This document shows, one piece after another, positions 51,322-61,166 of a stretch of DNA of 64,000 nucleotides (position 1 is the first letter of the stretch; each line of letters starts with the position of its first letter). Position numbers and translations under genes: made by a program. The DNA lies in the NCBI GenBank assembly GCA_022767285.1, contig JALENY010000027.1, positions 1-64,000 on the forward strand, written 5' to 3'. The DNA comes from Lachnospiraceae bacterium (lineage in GTDB: Bacteria > Bacillota > Clostridia > Lachnospirales > Lachnospiraceae). The notes under the pieces are model-generated. The model was given only the letters and a program-made list of their open reading frames with translations, ran no database searches and was not told where the DNA came from.

Positions 51322-52250
51322 AAGAGACGATTTATTCTTTGAAAGCTCCCTATCGGGATGAACTGCGTGTGACCGGCTATCGGTTTGGCAGCGGAGAAAA
51401 AGCTGCATGTATTGTGGGGGCTATCCGTGGAAATGAAATACAGCAGTTATATGTATGTTCTCAACTGATCAAAGCGCTAAAAGAACTGGAGGAGAGAAAA
51501 GCCATTGTTTCCAATCATGAGATTTTGGTGATTCCTTCTGTAAATCAGTATTCCATGAATATAGAAAAGCGGTTCTGGGCTGTGGACAATACGGACATTA
51601 ATCGTATGTTTCCGGGATATGATTTGGGCGAAACGACTCAGCGGATTGCTGCAGGCGTTTTTGAAAAGGCAAAAGGATACAGTTACGGTATTCAGTTTGC
51701 CAGCTTTTACATGCCGGGAGATTTTGTCCCCCATGTGCGCATGATGGAGACCGGTTATCAGAACGCAAGTCTGGCAAATCTGTTTGGACTGCCCTATGTG
51801 GTGATTCGCAAACCGAGACCGATCGATACGACAACGCTGAATTATAACTGGCAGTTATGGGACACCAATGCCTTTTCCGTGTATACGAAAGAAACCGATA
51901 ATATAGATGAGCAATCTGCCAGAATAGCGGTCTCAGCAGTGCTGCGCTTTTTGACCAGAATGGGAATTCTGCATTACAATTGCCACAGCGGATACATAGC
52001 AAGTGTTTTTTATGAAAATGAGCTGACGACAGTTCATGCATCAGAAGCCGGGATACTTCGAAGACACCGTTTTCCGGGTGAAGAGGTTCGAAGAGGTGAT
52101 TTGCTGGCGGAAATATTGGATCCTTATGAAGGAACGACGAAGGTGCAGGTTCTTGCACCGACGGATGGAATCATCTTTTTCTCTCACAAGAAGCCCCTGG
52201 TAATCCAGAAAGACATCATATGTCGGATCATCCGGAGACTTCATGAATAG
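51315..52250 (+). CDS. M14-family protein lacking zinc ligands (pseudoenzyme partner)
   Basis: 311 residues, clear paralogue of the preceding protein. GAIRGNE replaces GTHGDE (R38 for His, E41 kept). IQFAS replaces DIHAS (F128 for His), and VVIRKPRP replaces VVEMGVG (R165 for the catalytic Glu). The substrate-arginine motif DINRMFPG and the C-terminal sandwich (EEVRRGDLLAEILDP) remain. It cannot use the normal metal chemistry but is full length with a conserved core. The overlapping start suggests translational coupling, so a heterodimer with the active copy is plausible. Confidence 0.85.
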   Translation: MLKETIYSLKAPYRDELRVTGYRFGSGEKAACIVGAIRGNEIQQLYVCSQLIKALKELEERKAIVSNHEILVIPSVNQYSMNIEKRFWAVDNTDINRMFPGYDLGETTQRIAAGVFEKAKGYSYGIQFASFYMPGDFVPHVRMMETGYQNASLANLFGLPYVVIRKPRPIDTTTLNYNWQLWDTNAFSVYTKETDNIDEQSARIAVSAVLRFLTRMGILHYNCHSGYIASVFYENELTTVHASEAGILRRHRFPGEEVRRGDLLAEILDPYEGTTKVQVLAPTDGIIFFSHKKPLVIQKDIICRIIRRLHE

Positions 52251-52328
52251 TACACAGGGGTTATCTGTTAGAATGTACGGAAAAGATTCGAAAAAGTTTT
52301 TCGGAAGAGTTATGCACAACAGTCTGAC

Positions 52329-52563
52329 TTGACGCGTGAACTGCATTAATAGTATAATTCCCATAGCCGAATCAACCGGTTTCCGCCTGCGGAACCCGGA
52401 TATTTATCTGTAGAACAACTGGTTTTATGTTCATTTATGAAATGAAATCCAGCCATACGTCCATCCGGATCGATTCATGAAATAGGTTGCTGTGTTTTGC
52501 ATCTGCAAAAAAACTGCACATCAGGCGGAAAAAGAAGATTTAAGTAAGGAAAGGAGATAAACC
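52329..52563 (+). promoter_or_regulatory. promoter and 200-nt leader of the ridA gene
   Basis: TTGACG 52329-52334, 18 bp, TATAAT 52353-52358. A leader of about 200 bases follows, with a hairpin of CCGGTTTCCGC against GCGGAACCCGG near 52377. No open frame or known riboswitch motif was recognised in it. Confidence 0.5.
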
Positions 52564-52935
52564 ATGAAAGTAGTATCCACCGATAAGGCTCCGGCCGCAA
52601 TCGGACCATATTCACAGGCAATTATTTTTAATGATATTTTATTCACCTCCGGCCAGATTCCAATTAATCCGGACACGGGATCCGTGGATGCAGAGGGTAT
52701 TGAAGCGCAGGCAGAGCAGGTAATGAAAAATCTGGGTGCTGTTCTGGAAGCAGCGGGATCCGGGTTTGAAAAAGCGATTAAAACGACTTGTTTCCTGGCG
52801 GATATGGGCGATTTTGCAGCATTCAATGAAGTATACGGCAAATACTTTGTAAACAAACCGGCACGATCCTGTGTAGCAGTAAAAACCCTGCCGAAAAATG
52901 TTCTGTGTGAAGTGGAAGTAATCGCAGCGTTATAA
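52564..52935 (+). CDS. ridA: RidA family enamine/imine deaminase
   Basis: 123 residues, standard length. It starts VVSTDKAPAAIGPYSQAI, has FTSGQIPINPDTG, and ends with PARSCVAVKTLPKNVLCEVEVIA, holding the conserved Arg and Glu. It hydrolyses reactive enamines from PLP enzymes such as threonine dehydratase. AAGGAGAT precedes ATG 52564. It converges with the LysR gene. Confidence 0.94.
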   Translation: MKVVSTDKAPAAIGPYSQAIIFNDILFTSGQIPINPDTGSVDAEGIEAQAEQVMKNLGAVLEAAGSGFEKAIKTTCFLADMGDFAAFNEVYGKYFVNKPARSCVAVKTLPKNVLCEVEVIAAL

Positions 52936-52985
52936 ATGCAAATGTGAGAATTCCGGAGATAAACAGGTAGAACACAGGAATACAT

Positions 52986-53861
52986 TCAAATGAAATAATT
53001 CGAAAAAGCCTGCAGTATATCAGAGGATGCAGTCTGTTTCCGGAATGCGAGAAGCAGACTGCGGCCCGGAAGCGGTATTTCCAGATGACAGACGGACAGT
53101 TCCGTCTGTTTTTTTTCGAGCATGTAGTCCGGTACAAGACCGATACCAAGACCGATGGTAGCCATATCGATTACCAGATCATTGCTGGTCAGCTCTATAT
53201 CAGGAACCAGCGCATATCCCATTTTTTCGAACTTCTGGAGAAGAAACTGGCTGCTGGTGGTTTTCTGCTCCAGCATGATCAGCGGAAGATCATGAAGTTG
53301 TTGCAGAGAAATTGTATGGCCCTGGATGGGAAAATAGTTCTTGTTGGCTACAAAGACATCCTGGAAGGTGTGTATGGCCTTTGTATCTATGGACTTGCGA
53401 TTTTGCTCTGCCGGGGAGTTGACAACCGTCAGATCCACCTCGCCTTTTTCCAGCAAATCCAGGCACTCACGGGATGCCTGGCTCATAATTTTGATGTGGA
53501 TGCCCGGGTATTCGGTGTGGAAGCGGTTCAGATAGGGAAGCAGAAAATAGCGGCAGATCGTATCACTTGCCGCTATGCAGAGCTGACCGTCCATATCGCT
53601 TCCGCCCTTGATCTGGGATTCCGCGCTCTGAATCATATGGATTGCCGGTGTTATCGTGCGGAACAGTGTCTCGCCTTCGGGAGTCAGAGACACCTTTTTC
53701 GTGCTTCGGATAAAAAGCGGGTGTCCCAGCTTCTGCTCCAGAGATTTAATAGACTGGCTGACGGCTGACTGAGAAATGTAGAGCTGCCGGGATGCCTGTG
53801 AAAAACTTAAAGTTGATGCAACCTGATAAAACACTTTGTACAGTTCATAATTGATGTCCAT
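52986..53861 (-). CDS. LysR family transcriptional regulator
   Basis: 291 residues. The N-terminal HTH is QVASTLSFSQASRQLYISQSAVSQSIKSLEQKLG (about 11-44), and a periplasmic-binding-like effector domain follows (QLCIAASDTICRYFLLPYL). It is transcribed away from purL with a 137-bp shared region that carries T-N11-A type sites. Its target may be itself, purL or the convergent ridA. The effector is unknown. Confidence 0.92.
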   Translation of the reverse strand: MDINYELYKVFYQVASTLSFSQASRQLYISQSAVSQSIKSLEQKLGHPLFIRSTKKVSLTPEGETLFRTITPAIHMIQSAESQIKGGSDMDGQLCIAASDTICRYFLLPYLNRFHTEYPGIHIKIMSQASRECLDLLEKGEVDLTVVNSPAEQNRKSIDTKAIHTFQDVFVANKNYFPIQGHTISLQQLHDLPLIMLEQKTTSSQFLLQKFEKMGYALVPDIELTSNDLVIDMATIGLGIGLVPDYMLEKKQTELSVCHLEIPLPGRSLLLAFRKQTASSDILQAFSNYFI

Positions 53862-53881
53862 AGATACCTCACTGAAGTGTT

Positions 53882-53947
53882 ATTAGAATTACTAATTAAT
53901 TATATTAGCTATATTAATTTTACTAATGTCAGCTATTATGTTATACT
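53882..53947 (+). promoter_or_regulatory. LysR-type sites and purL promoter
   Basis: ATTAG-AATTA-CTAAT at 53882-53896 is a T-N11-A LysR box, and another spaced ATTAG...CTAAT pair follows. The purL promoter is TTTACT 53919-53924, 17 bp, TATACT 53942-53947. I saw no purine riboswitch in this gap. Confidence 0.55.
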
Positions 53948-53998
53948 AAATCCATAAAATGTGCAACTATTATCAGCTATAAAAAAGGAGAACCAAAG

Positions 53999-56900
53999 AT
54001 GGGCAATGTAAGACGCGTTTACGCAGAAAAAAAAGCGGAATTTGCGGTAGCTGCAAAAGGGTTAAAGCACGAAATTGACAGCTATCTTGGAATTAAATCA
54101 GTGACCGCAGTGCGTGTGCTGATTCGTTATGATGTGGAAAACATCTCCGATGATGTGTTTGAGAAAGCATGTAAAACAGTGTTTTCTGAACCGCCGGTAG
54201 ACGATCTTTATTTAGAGGAATTTCCGGTGGCGGAAGGCTCCCGGACTTTTTCCGTAGAGTATCTTCCTGGACAGTTTGATCAAAGAGCGGATTCTGCGGT
54301 TCAGTGTGTACAGTTTTTAAAAGAAGATGAAAAACCGATTATCCGTTCTGCAACCACCTATGTGATTGAGGGCAGCATTACCGATGAAGAGTTTGAGGCA
54401 ATTAAGCACCACTGTATCAATCCGGTAGATTCCCGCGAGACAGACCTGGTAAAACCGGAAACTCTTGTTATGGCCTTTGATGAGCCGGCAGATGTTATGA
54501 TTTTTGACGGTTTTGCAGATATGGCTGAGGATAAACTGAAAGCACTGTATGATTCTCTGAATCTGGCCATGACATTTAAAGATTTCCTGCATATACAGAA
54601 CTATTTTAAAAATGAGGAAAAACGCGATCCTTCCATGACGGAAATTCGTGTTCTGGATACTTACTGGTCCGACCACTGCCGTCATACGACTTTCTCCACA
54701 GAGCTGAAGGAGGTTTCTTTTGGAGAGGGCGATTACAAAGAACCGATTGTAAAAACGTATGAGCAATACGTTGCGGACCATAAGGAGATTTTTAAAGGTC
54801 GCGATGACAAATTTATCTGTCTGATGGATCTGGCTCTGATGGCGATGAGAAAGCTGAAAAAAGAAGGAAAACTGGCTGACCAGGAAGAGTCCGATGAGAT
54901 TAATGCTTGCAGTATCGTTGTTCCGGTTGACGTGGACGGTGTGGAAGAAGAATGGCTGATCAACTTTAAAAATGAGACCCACAATCACCCAACAGAGATA
55001 GAACCTTTCGGTGGTGCTGCCACTTGTCTCGGCGGTGCTATCCGCGATCCGCTCTCAGGTCGTACCTATGTATATCAGGCTATGCGTGTGACCGGCGCAG
55101 CCAATCCGACTGTATCCGTAAAAGACACACTTAAGGGTAAACTGCCCCAGAAAAAACTGGTTCGTGAAGCGGCACACGGATATAGTTCCTATGGCAACCA
55201 GATCGGCCTTGCGACCGGCTATGTAAAAGAAATTTATCATCCGTATTATGTGGCTAAACGTATGGAGATCGGAGCTGTTATGGGTGCTGCCCCAAGACGC
55301 GCTGTTATCCGTGAAAATTCCGATCCGGGCGATATCATTATTCTGTTGGGCGGCCGTACCGGCCGTGACGGTATTGGCGGCGCAACCGGATCTTCTAAGG
55401 TACATACAGAGGCTTCCATCGAAGTCTGCGGTGCAGAAGTACAGAAAGGTAATGCACCTACGGAACGTAAGATTCAGCGCATGTTCCGCAGGGAAGAAGT
55501 AAGTAAAATTATCAAAAAATGCAACGACTTTGGTGCCGGCGGCGTATCCGTGGCAATCGGTGAGCTGGCAGAAGGACTTCGGGTAAATCTTGATAAGGTT
55601 CCGAAAAAATACGCAGGTCTTGACGGAACGGAGATTGCGATTTCCGAATCCCAGGAACGTATGGCTGTTGTGGTAGATCCGAAAGATGTACAGCAGTTCC
55701 TTGCATTTGCAAAGGAAGAAAACCTGGAAGCCATTGAAGTGGCTGTTGTTACGGAAGAGCCTCGTCTGGTTCTTTCGTGGCGCGGAAAAGAGATCGTAAA
55801 CATTTCCCGTGCATTTTTGGATACCAACGGTGCTCATCAGGAGACCACCGTTTCTGTGGATATTCCAAATAGAGCAGATACTGTATTGAAACGTGCGGAA
55901 GAAGTCGGTAATGTAAAAGAAAAATGGCTTTCCACACTGGCTGATCTGAATGAATGCTCTCAGAAAGGTCTTGTGGAGATGTTTGACGGTTCCATCGGTG
56001 CAGGCAGTGTGTTTATGCCTTACGGCGGAAAATATCAGCTGACTGAGACTCAGGCCATGGTGGCAAAAGTTCCGGTTCAGAACGGAAAAACAAACACGGT
56101 GACTATGATGAGTTATGGCTTTGATCCTTATCTGTCCAGCTGGAGCCCCTATCACGGTGCTGTATACGCAGTGACCGAATCAGTGGCAAGGATTGTGGCA
56201 GCAGGCGGTGATTACAGTAAAATCCGTTTCACGTTCCAGGAGTATTTCCGCAGAATGACTGAGGATCCTTCCAGATGGAGCCAGCCATTTGCAGCACTTC
56301 TCGGTGCTTATGCGGCTCAGCTTGGATTCGGACTTCCATCCATCGGCGGTAAGGACAGTATGTCCGGTACATTCAACGATATCGATGTACCGCCTACGCT
56401 GGTATCCTTTGCAGTTGATGTGGCAAAACAGCAGGATATCATTACTCCGGAGTTGAAAACGGCAGGAAATAAACTGGTATGGATTCGTATGCCGAAAGAT
56501 GAATATGATCTGCCGAAATATGCAGAATTGATGGATCTGTACGGAAAACTGCATGAAGATATCAAGGCCGGCAGAGTGATTTCCGCTTATGCACTGGATC
56601 GCAATGGTATTGTTCCTGCTGTCAGCAAGATGGCATTCGGTAACGGCCTGGGCGTAAAAATTGAGCACAATGTGGATGAGAGAGATCTGTTTTCGCCCGG
56701 ATTTGGTGATATTATCTGTGAGGTTCCGGATGGAAAAGTGTCCGAACTGGCAGTTACCTACACGATAATCGGTGAAGTGACCGATAAAGATATCTTCGAA
56801 TATAAAAACACAATAATTACCCTTGATGAAGCAGTTAATGCATGGCGTGGTACTCTGGAGCGGGTATTTAAGTCTGTTCAGCAGCCGGACGGTCCGACCG

Positions 56901-57805
56901 CTTACTTCTTTGCAGGAAAAGCCGGCGATGATGCACAGGGAACCTGGGATAATGAAAACGGTTTGTTTACAGCGGACCAGATTCATATCTGCAGCCATAA
57001 ATTGGCTCAGCCAACTGTATTTATTCCGGTATTCCCGGGTACGAACTGCGAATATGACAGCAAAAAAGCTTTTGAACGTGCTGGTGCAAAGGTTATCACC
57101 AAAGTATTCAAGAATCTGGATGCGGCAGACATCCGCGATTCGGTATCCGTATTTGAACAGGCAATTGATCAGGCTCAGATCATCATGTTCCCGGGTGGGT
57201 TCTCGGCAGGTGATGAACCGGACGGATCCGCAAAATTCTTTGCAACTGCATTTCAAAATGCGAAAATGAAAGACGCGGTTATGCGTCTTCTGAATGAACG
57301 CGACGGGCTTGCTCTTGGTATTTGTAACGGTTTCCAGGCTCTGATCAAACTTGGCCTTGTTCCTAACGGCAAAATAACCGGTCAGACTCCGGATTCTCCG
57401 ACCCTGACCTACAACACCATTGGACGTCATATCTCGAAAATGGTTTACACGAAAGTCTGCAGTAATAAATCCCCGTGGCTGACACAGGCTGAATTGGGCG
57501 GTGTATACTGTAATCCGGCTTCCCATGGCGAAGGCCGTTTTGTCGCTCCGGCAGAGGTTCTGGCGAAATTGTTCATAAACGGACAGGTGGCAACCAGATA
57601 CTGTGACCTGACCGGAAATATTACCGATGACGGCGAGTGGAATATTAATGGTTCTTATGCTTCAGTAGAAGGTATCACCAGTCCGGACGGAAGAGTTCTG
57701 GGCAAGATGGCCCACTCCGAGCGTCGTGGCGATGGCGTGGCGATCAACATTTACGGAGAACAGGACCTGAAGATCTTTGAATCCGGTGTGGCTTATTTTA
57801 AATAG
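53999..57805 (+). CDS. purL: phosphoribosylformylglycinamidine synthase (single-chain, with glutaminase domain)
   Basis: 1268 residues: the long PurL type that carries synthetase and glutaminase in one chain. N-terminal PurS-like region, synthetase with THNHPTEIEPFGGAATCLGG (about 322-342, shortened here), GGRTGRDGIGGATGSS, a second half with GGKDSMSGT, and the C-terminal GATase: FPGTNCEYD, GGFSAGDEPDG, GICNGFQAL with the catalytic Cys, SHGEGRF with His/Glu. It makes FGAM in purine synthesis. AAAAAGGAG precedes ATG 53999. No other pur genes adjoin it. Confidence 0.96.
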   Translation: MGNVRRVYAEKKAEFAVAAKGLKHEIDSYLGIKSVTAVRVLIRYDVENISDDVFEKACKTVFSEPPVDDLYLEEFPVAEGSRTFSVEYLPGQFDQRADSAVQCVQFLKEDEKPIIRSATTYVIEGSITDEEFEAIKHHCINPVDSRETDLVKPETLVMAFDEPADVMIFDGFADMAEDKLKALYDSLNLAMTFKDFLHIQNYFKNEEKRDPSMTEIRVLDTYWSDHCRHTTFSTELKEVSFGEGDYKEPIVKTYEQYVADHKEIFKGRDDKFICLMDLALMAMRKLKKEGKLADQEESDEINACSIVVPVDVDGVEEEWLINFKNETHNHPTEIEPFGGAATCLGGAIRDPLSGRTYVYQAMRVTGAANPTVSVKDTLKGKLPQKKLVREAAHGYSSYGNQIGLATGYVKEIYHPYYVAKRMEIGAVMGAAPRRAVIRENSDPGDIIILLGGRTGRDGIGGATGSSKVHTEASIEVCGAEVQKGNAPTERKIQRMFRREEVSKIIKKCNDFGAGGVSVAIGELAEGLRVNLDKVPKKYAGLDGTEIAISESQERMAVVVDPKDVQQFLAFAKEENLEAIEVAVVTEEPRLVLSWRGKEIVNISRAFLDTNGAHQETTVSVDIPNRADTVLKRAEEVGNVKEKWLSTLADLNECSQKGLVEMFDGSIGAGSVFMPYGGKYQLTETQAMVAKVPVQNGKTNTVTMMSYGFDPYLSSWSPYHGAVYAVTESVARIVAAGGDYSKIRFTFQEYFRRMTEDPSRWSQPFAALLGAYAAQLGFGLPSIGGKDSMSGTFNDIDVPPTLVSFAVDVAKQQDIITPELKTAGNKLVWIRMPKDEYDLPKYAELMDLYGKLHEDIKAGRVISAYALDRNGIVPAVSKMAFGNGLGVKIEHNVDERDLFSPGFGDIICEVPDGKVSELAVTYTIIGEVTDKDIFEYKNTIITLDEAVNAWRGTLERVFKSVQQPDGPTAYFFAGKAGDDAQGTWDNENGLFTADQIHICSHKLAQPTVFIPVFPGTNCEYDSKKAFERAGAKVITKVFKNLDAADIRDSVSVFEQAIDQAQIIMFPGGFSAGDEPDGSAKFFATAFQNAKMKDAVMRLLNERDGLALGICNGFQALIKLGLVPNGKITGQTPDSPTLTYNTIGRHISKMVYTKVCSNKSPWLTQAELGGVYCNPASHGEGRFVAPAEVLAKLFINGQVATRYCDLTGNITDDGEWNINGSYASVEGITSPDGRVLGKMAHSERRGDGVAINIYGEQDLKIFESGVAYFK

Positions 57806-57844
57806 AATATCATGATGTTGGGGTGTTTATGGAGGGAAACCAAA

Positions 57845-59452
57845 ATGGGTGTTGATGTGAATACTGCGAAAAAAGCAATTGAAGAAGGAAAAACCTATCT
57901 GGGAATCGAATTTGGTTCTACCCGGATAAAGGCTGTACTGATCGATGAAAATCACGAGCCGATCGCATCCGGCGGTTACGGATGGGAGAACCAGTATGTG
58001 AATAAAATCTGGACCTATGATATGGCAGATGTCTGGAAAGGTCTGGAAGAATGTTATGCGGATCTTGTGAGAGATGTTCAGGAAAAATATCATACGACCA
58101 TTGAAACATTCGGAGCAATTGGAATCAGTGCCATGATGCACGGCTATCTTCCGTTTGATAAAGAAGATAATCTTCTGGTGCCTTTCCGGACCTGGAGAAA
58201 TACCATCACGGAGCAGGCAGCAGCAAAACTGACAGATTTGTTCCGTTATAACATCCCTCAGCGATGGAGCATTGCACATCTCTATCAGGCCATTCTGAAT
58301 GGCGAAGAACATCTGCCGAGAGTCGATTATATCACTACCCTTGCCGGATATGTTCACTGGAAACTTACCGGTCAGAAAGTTCTTGGCATTGATGATGCAT
58401 CCGGTATGTTCCCTATTGATCCGGAGACGAAAGATTTCCATAACGGAATGCTGGCACAATTTGATGAATTGGTATCAGAGAAGAATTTTTCATGGAAAAT
58501 TAAAGATATTCTCCCGAAAGTTCTAACTGCAGGTGCGGCTGCCGGTGTGCTCACGGATGAGGGTGCGAAACTGCTGGATGTCAGCGGTCATCTGAAAGCG
58601 GGTATTCCTTTGTGTCCCCCGGAAGGCGACGGCGGAACCGGAATGACAGCCACCAACAGTGTAGCTGTGGGCACCGGAAACGTATCCGCAGGAACATCTA
58701 TTTTTGCCATGCTGGTTACCGGAAAAGAGCTTTCCAAAGTATATACGGAAATCGATATGGTTACGACACCGGCCGGTGATCTGGTTGCCATGGCGCATGC
58801 AAACAACTGTACTTCCGATCTGAATGCCTGGGTTAATATTTTTAAAGAATTTGCTGAGAGCTTTGGTCTGGAAGTGGACATGTCAAAACTGTTTTCGACA
58901 TTATATAACAAAGCGCTGGAGGGAGAGACTGATTGCGGCGGCCTGCTGTCATACGGTTACCTGTCCGGTGAGAATATGCTGGAACTGGATGAAGGACGTC
59001 CGCTGTTCATGCGACTGCCGGATGCAAGATTTAACCTTGCGAATTTTATGCGTGCAAACCTGTATGCGGCTCTTGGCGCACTGAAAGTTGGTATGGATAT
59101 TCTGATGAAAGACGAAGGGGTTAAAGTTGATCAGATCCAGGGCCATGGCGGTCTGTTTAAAACAAAAGGTGTTGGACAGAGAATGATGGCTGCCTGCATG
59201 AATGCACCGGTAACGGTTATGGAGACTGCCGGTGAAGGTGGTGCCTGGGGTATTGCACTTCTGGCTGCGTATATGGAGCGTAAGTCAGAAGGAGAAACAT
59301 TGGCTGAATATCTGAATGAGAAAGTTTTTTCCGGACAGCAGGGCAGTACCATGGATCCGGTTGCAGAGGATGTGGATGGCTTTGAAAAATATATGGTACG
59401 CTTCAAATCCGGTCTGAATGTAGAGCGAGCAGCAGTTGAATACATGAACTAA
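57845..59452 (+). CDS. FGGY-family carbohydrate kinase (ribulokinase/xylulokinase-like)
   Basis: 535 residues. The FGGY N-terminal ATP loop is [17 protein letters not shown] (about 19-35); the sugar-binding segment [11 protein letters not shown] and the C-terminal [22 protein letters not shown] with GEGGAWGIA follow. It phosphorylates a ketose or polyol. AraD at 60401 suggests L-ribulose as substrate, but no araA is in the window. ATG 57845 with GGAGGG upstream is preferred to ATG 57812. It starts 40 bp after purL. Confidence 0.88.
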   Translation: MGVDVNTAKKAIEEGKTYLGIEFGSTRIKAVLIDENHEPIASGGYGWENQYVNKIWTYDMADVWKGLEECYADLVRDVQEKYHTTIETFGAIGISAMMHGYLPFDKEDNLLVPFRTWRNTITEQAAAKLTDLFRYNIPQRWSIAHLYQAILNGEEHLPRVDYITTLAGYVHWKLTGQKVLGIDDASGMFPIDPETKDFHNGMLAQFDELVSEKNFSWKIKDILPKVLTAGAAAGVLTDEGAKLLDVSGHLKAGIPLCPPEGDGGTGMTATNSVAVGTGNVSAGTSIFAMLVTGKELSKVYTEIDMVTTPAGDLVAMAHANNCTSDLNAWVNIFKEFAESFGLEVDMSKLFSTLYNKALEGETDCGGLLSYGYLSGENMLELDEGRPLFMRLPDARFNLANFMRANLYAALGALKVGMDILMKDEGVKVDQIQGHGGLFKTKGVGQRMMAACMNAPVTVMETAGEGGAWGIALLAAYMERKSEGETLAEYLNEKVFSGQQGSTMDPVAEDVDGFEKYMVRFKSGLNVERAAVEYMN

Positions 59453-59602
59453 TGGGCAGAATAACAGAAAATGCGGTGTATGAGTGATACCTTGATTCAA
59501 TGTGCTGACATTATTGTACAATTTGCACAAAAACAACGGGCAATTTTTTAATGACACATATTGTTGCTTGCTATTTTGAAAAAAATTCGTTATATTATTA
59601 GA

Positions 59603-59735
59603 ACACTATAGTGAAAGCAGCGGGGGAATGACAGTACCAGTCAGGCAGTTCTTGCCATTTCTATCCCGGAAAGGCTGTCTACCCCCCTGCAAAACTGAAT
59701 TGAATTAATTGTTTCAAAAAATTTGAAATTTTTTT
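59603..59735 (+). ncRNA. candidate structured RNA, class unknown
   Basis: A promoter TTGCTA (59568-59573), 17 bp, TATATT (59591-59596) points to a start near 59603. From 59618 to 59692 the sequence folds: GCAG-C-GGGGG pairs with CCCCCCTGC, and GACAG with CTGTC. Inside, GGCA-GTTCT-TGCC forms a hairpin and CC/GG a second short one, a junction-like fold. It lies between an FGGY kinase and a tRNA pair, with no protein start after it. It matches no riboswitch, SRP RNA or 6S pattern that I know. Confidence 0.45.
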
Positions 59736-59745
59736 AAAAAAAGTG

Positions 59746-59775
59746 TTGACAACTGTAGGAATATGTTGTTATAAT
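59746..59775 (+). promoter_or_regulatory. promoter of the tRNA-Val/tRNA-Met unit
   Basis: TTGACA 59746-59751, 18 bp spacer, TATAAT 59770-59775, about 35 bases before tRNA-Val. Confidence 0.75.
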
Positions 59776-59809
59776 AGCAAAGCAGGTTGCGAAAGCAACA
59801 AAAAAATAT

Positions 59810-59882
59810 GGGATCTTAGCTCAGCTGGGAGAGCATCTGCCTTACAAGCAGAGGGTCACAGGTTCGAGCCCTGTAGGTCCCA
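59810..59882 (+). tRNA. tRNA-Val(TAC)
   Basis: Acceptor GGGATCT pairs with AGGTCCC; D-arm AGCTCAGCTGGGAGAGC; anticodon loop CTTACAA gives TAC; T-loop GGTTCGAGCC. 73 bases without an encoded CCA. Confidence 0.95.
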
Positions 59883-59896
59883 TATATAACAAAAAT

Positions 59897-59970
59897 GGCG
59901 AGATAGCTCAGTTGGCTAGAGCATACGGTTCATACCCGTAGTGTCGAGGGTTCGAATCCCCCTCTCGCTA
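59897..59970 (+). tRNA. tRNA-Met(CAT)
   Basis: Acceptor GGCGAGA pairs with TCTCGCT; anticodon loop TTCATAC gives CAT; T-loop GGTTCGAATCC. 74 bases, CCA not encoded. The body is that of an elongator tRNA-Met; a lysidine-modified Ile tRNA is less likely. Cotranscribed with tRNA-Val. Confidence 0.92.
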
Positions 59971-60000
59971 CTAGAAACCCTTGAGAATTCAAGGACACTG

Positions 60001-60034
60001 AAAAACTCCCATTTTTTGTGGGAGTTTTTCTTTT
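60001..60034 (+). terminator. Rho-independent terminator of the tRNA unit
   Basis: AAAAACTCCCA / TGGGAGTTTTT with a 7-base loop, then CTTTTTC. Confidence 0.85.
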
Positions 60035-60173
60035 TCTGCTATATTACTACCGCCCATCTTATGAATGAGTGGTATTTTTATGTCCTTTTTCAGGAGGTGA
60101 TTAATTGATTGATGTGGTGATTTTTATTCTGCCTGAGAAAAGCTTAGATCCTCTGAAAATGTGGAAAAGAAAA

Positions 60174-60244
60174 AGCAGATAACGGGAGTCGAACCCGCCT
60201 TTCCAGCTTGGGAAGCTAGCGTTCTACCGATGAACCATATCTGC
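60174..60244 (-). tRNA. tRNA-Gly(CCC)
   Basis: On the minus strand the acceptor GCAGATA pairs with TATCTGC; the anticodon loop TTCCCAA gives CCC; T-loop GGTTCGACTCC. 71 bases, CCA not encoded. It is opposite in strand to the other two tRNAs. Confidence 0.93.
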
Positions 60245-60400
60245 ATGTGCTTATTATATCACTTTGAAAAATAAATGCAAGGATACAATTGATTCTTTTC
60301 ACTTCAGTTCATATCAACAGCTTGACGGGACAGGCATATAAGTTGTATGATTTAGTTAGTGAAACACTGCCACATAAAGTTAAGCAAAGGAGAACTTATA

Positions 60401-61102
60401 ATGTTAGAAGAACTGAAAAAACAGGTATACGAAGCCAATATGCTCCTCCCGAAATACAATCTGGTCACTTTTACCTGGGGAAATGTCAGTGGTATTGACC
60501 GTGAATCCGGTTTATTTGTCATTAAACCAAGCGGTGTGGAATACGAAAAACTGAAACCGGAAGATATGGTGGTTGTTGACTTGAATGGTAATAAGGTAGA
60601 GGGCCGTTACAATCCTTCCTCCGATACCGCAACTCATGTGGTGTTGTACAACCGTTTTGCGGATATTAAGGGTATCGTACATACTCATTCCTCATGGGCA
60701 ACCAGCTGGGCACAGGCAGGAAGAGGAATACCGTGTTACGGAACCACTCATGCAGATTATATTTATGGAGAAGTTCCCTGCGTGAGAAACCTTACAAAAG
60801 AAGAAATAGAAGAAGCTTATGAGAAGAATACGGGGGTTCTGATTGCAGATGAATTTGAGGCAAGAAACCTTGACTATGTTGCAGTGCCTGCTGTTCTCTG
60901 CAAAAATCATGGTGTATTTACCTGGGGGAAAAATGCACTTGATGCAGTGCACAATGCAGTTGTAGTAGAAGAAGTGGCAAAAATGGCTGCCAGATGTGAG
61001 ATGATCAATCCGAAGAACCAGCCGGCACCTCAGGAACTTCAGGATAAACATTATTACAGAAAACATGGCGCAAATGCGTATTATGGACAGAAAGAGGAAT
61101 AA
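60401..61102 (+). CDS. araD: L-ribulose-5-phosphate 4-epimerase
   Basis: 233 residues, class II aldolase fold. [11 protein letters not shown] and IKPSGVEY bind the phosphate. Zinc ligands are the histidines in [13 protein letters not shown] and in [10 protein letters not shown]. The closing [14 protein letters not shown] is characteristic of AraD rather than FucA. It interconverts L-ribulose-5-P and D-xylulose-5-P. ATG 60401 has GGAGAAC upstream; the frame is open from 60359. Three tRNAs separate it from the FGGY kinase. Confidence 0.93.
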   Translation: MLEELKKQVYEANMLLPKYNLVTFTWGNVSGIDRESGLFVIKPSGVEYEKLKPEDMVVVDLNGNKVEGRYNPSSDTATHVVLYNRFADIKGIVHTHSSWATSWAQAGRGIPCYGTTHADYIYGEVPCVRNLTKEEIEEAYEKNTGVLIADEFEARNLDYVAVPAVLCKNHGVFTWGKNALDAVHNAVVVEEVAKMAARCEMINPKNQPAPQELQDKHYYRKHGANAYYGQKEE

Positions 61103-61138
61103 CATAGGAATCGCGTTTAATAACGATAATGGTAAGAG

Positions 61139-61166
61139 TCCGAGGCTGATGTGCCTCGGATTTTTG
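61139..61166 (+). terminator. Rho-independent terminator after araD
   Basis: TCCGAGG / CCTCGGA with an 8-base loop, then TTTTTG. Confidence 0.85.

Noticed and set aside
59618..59692. SRP RNA (ffs)
   Set aside because: A CCGGAAAGGC string is present, but the conserved GGAAGG/AGCAGC helix 8 arrangement is not.
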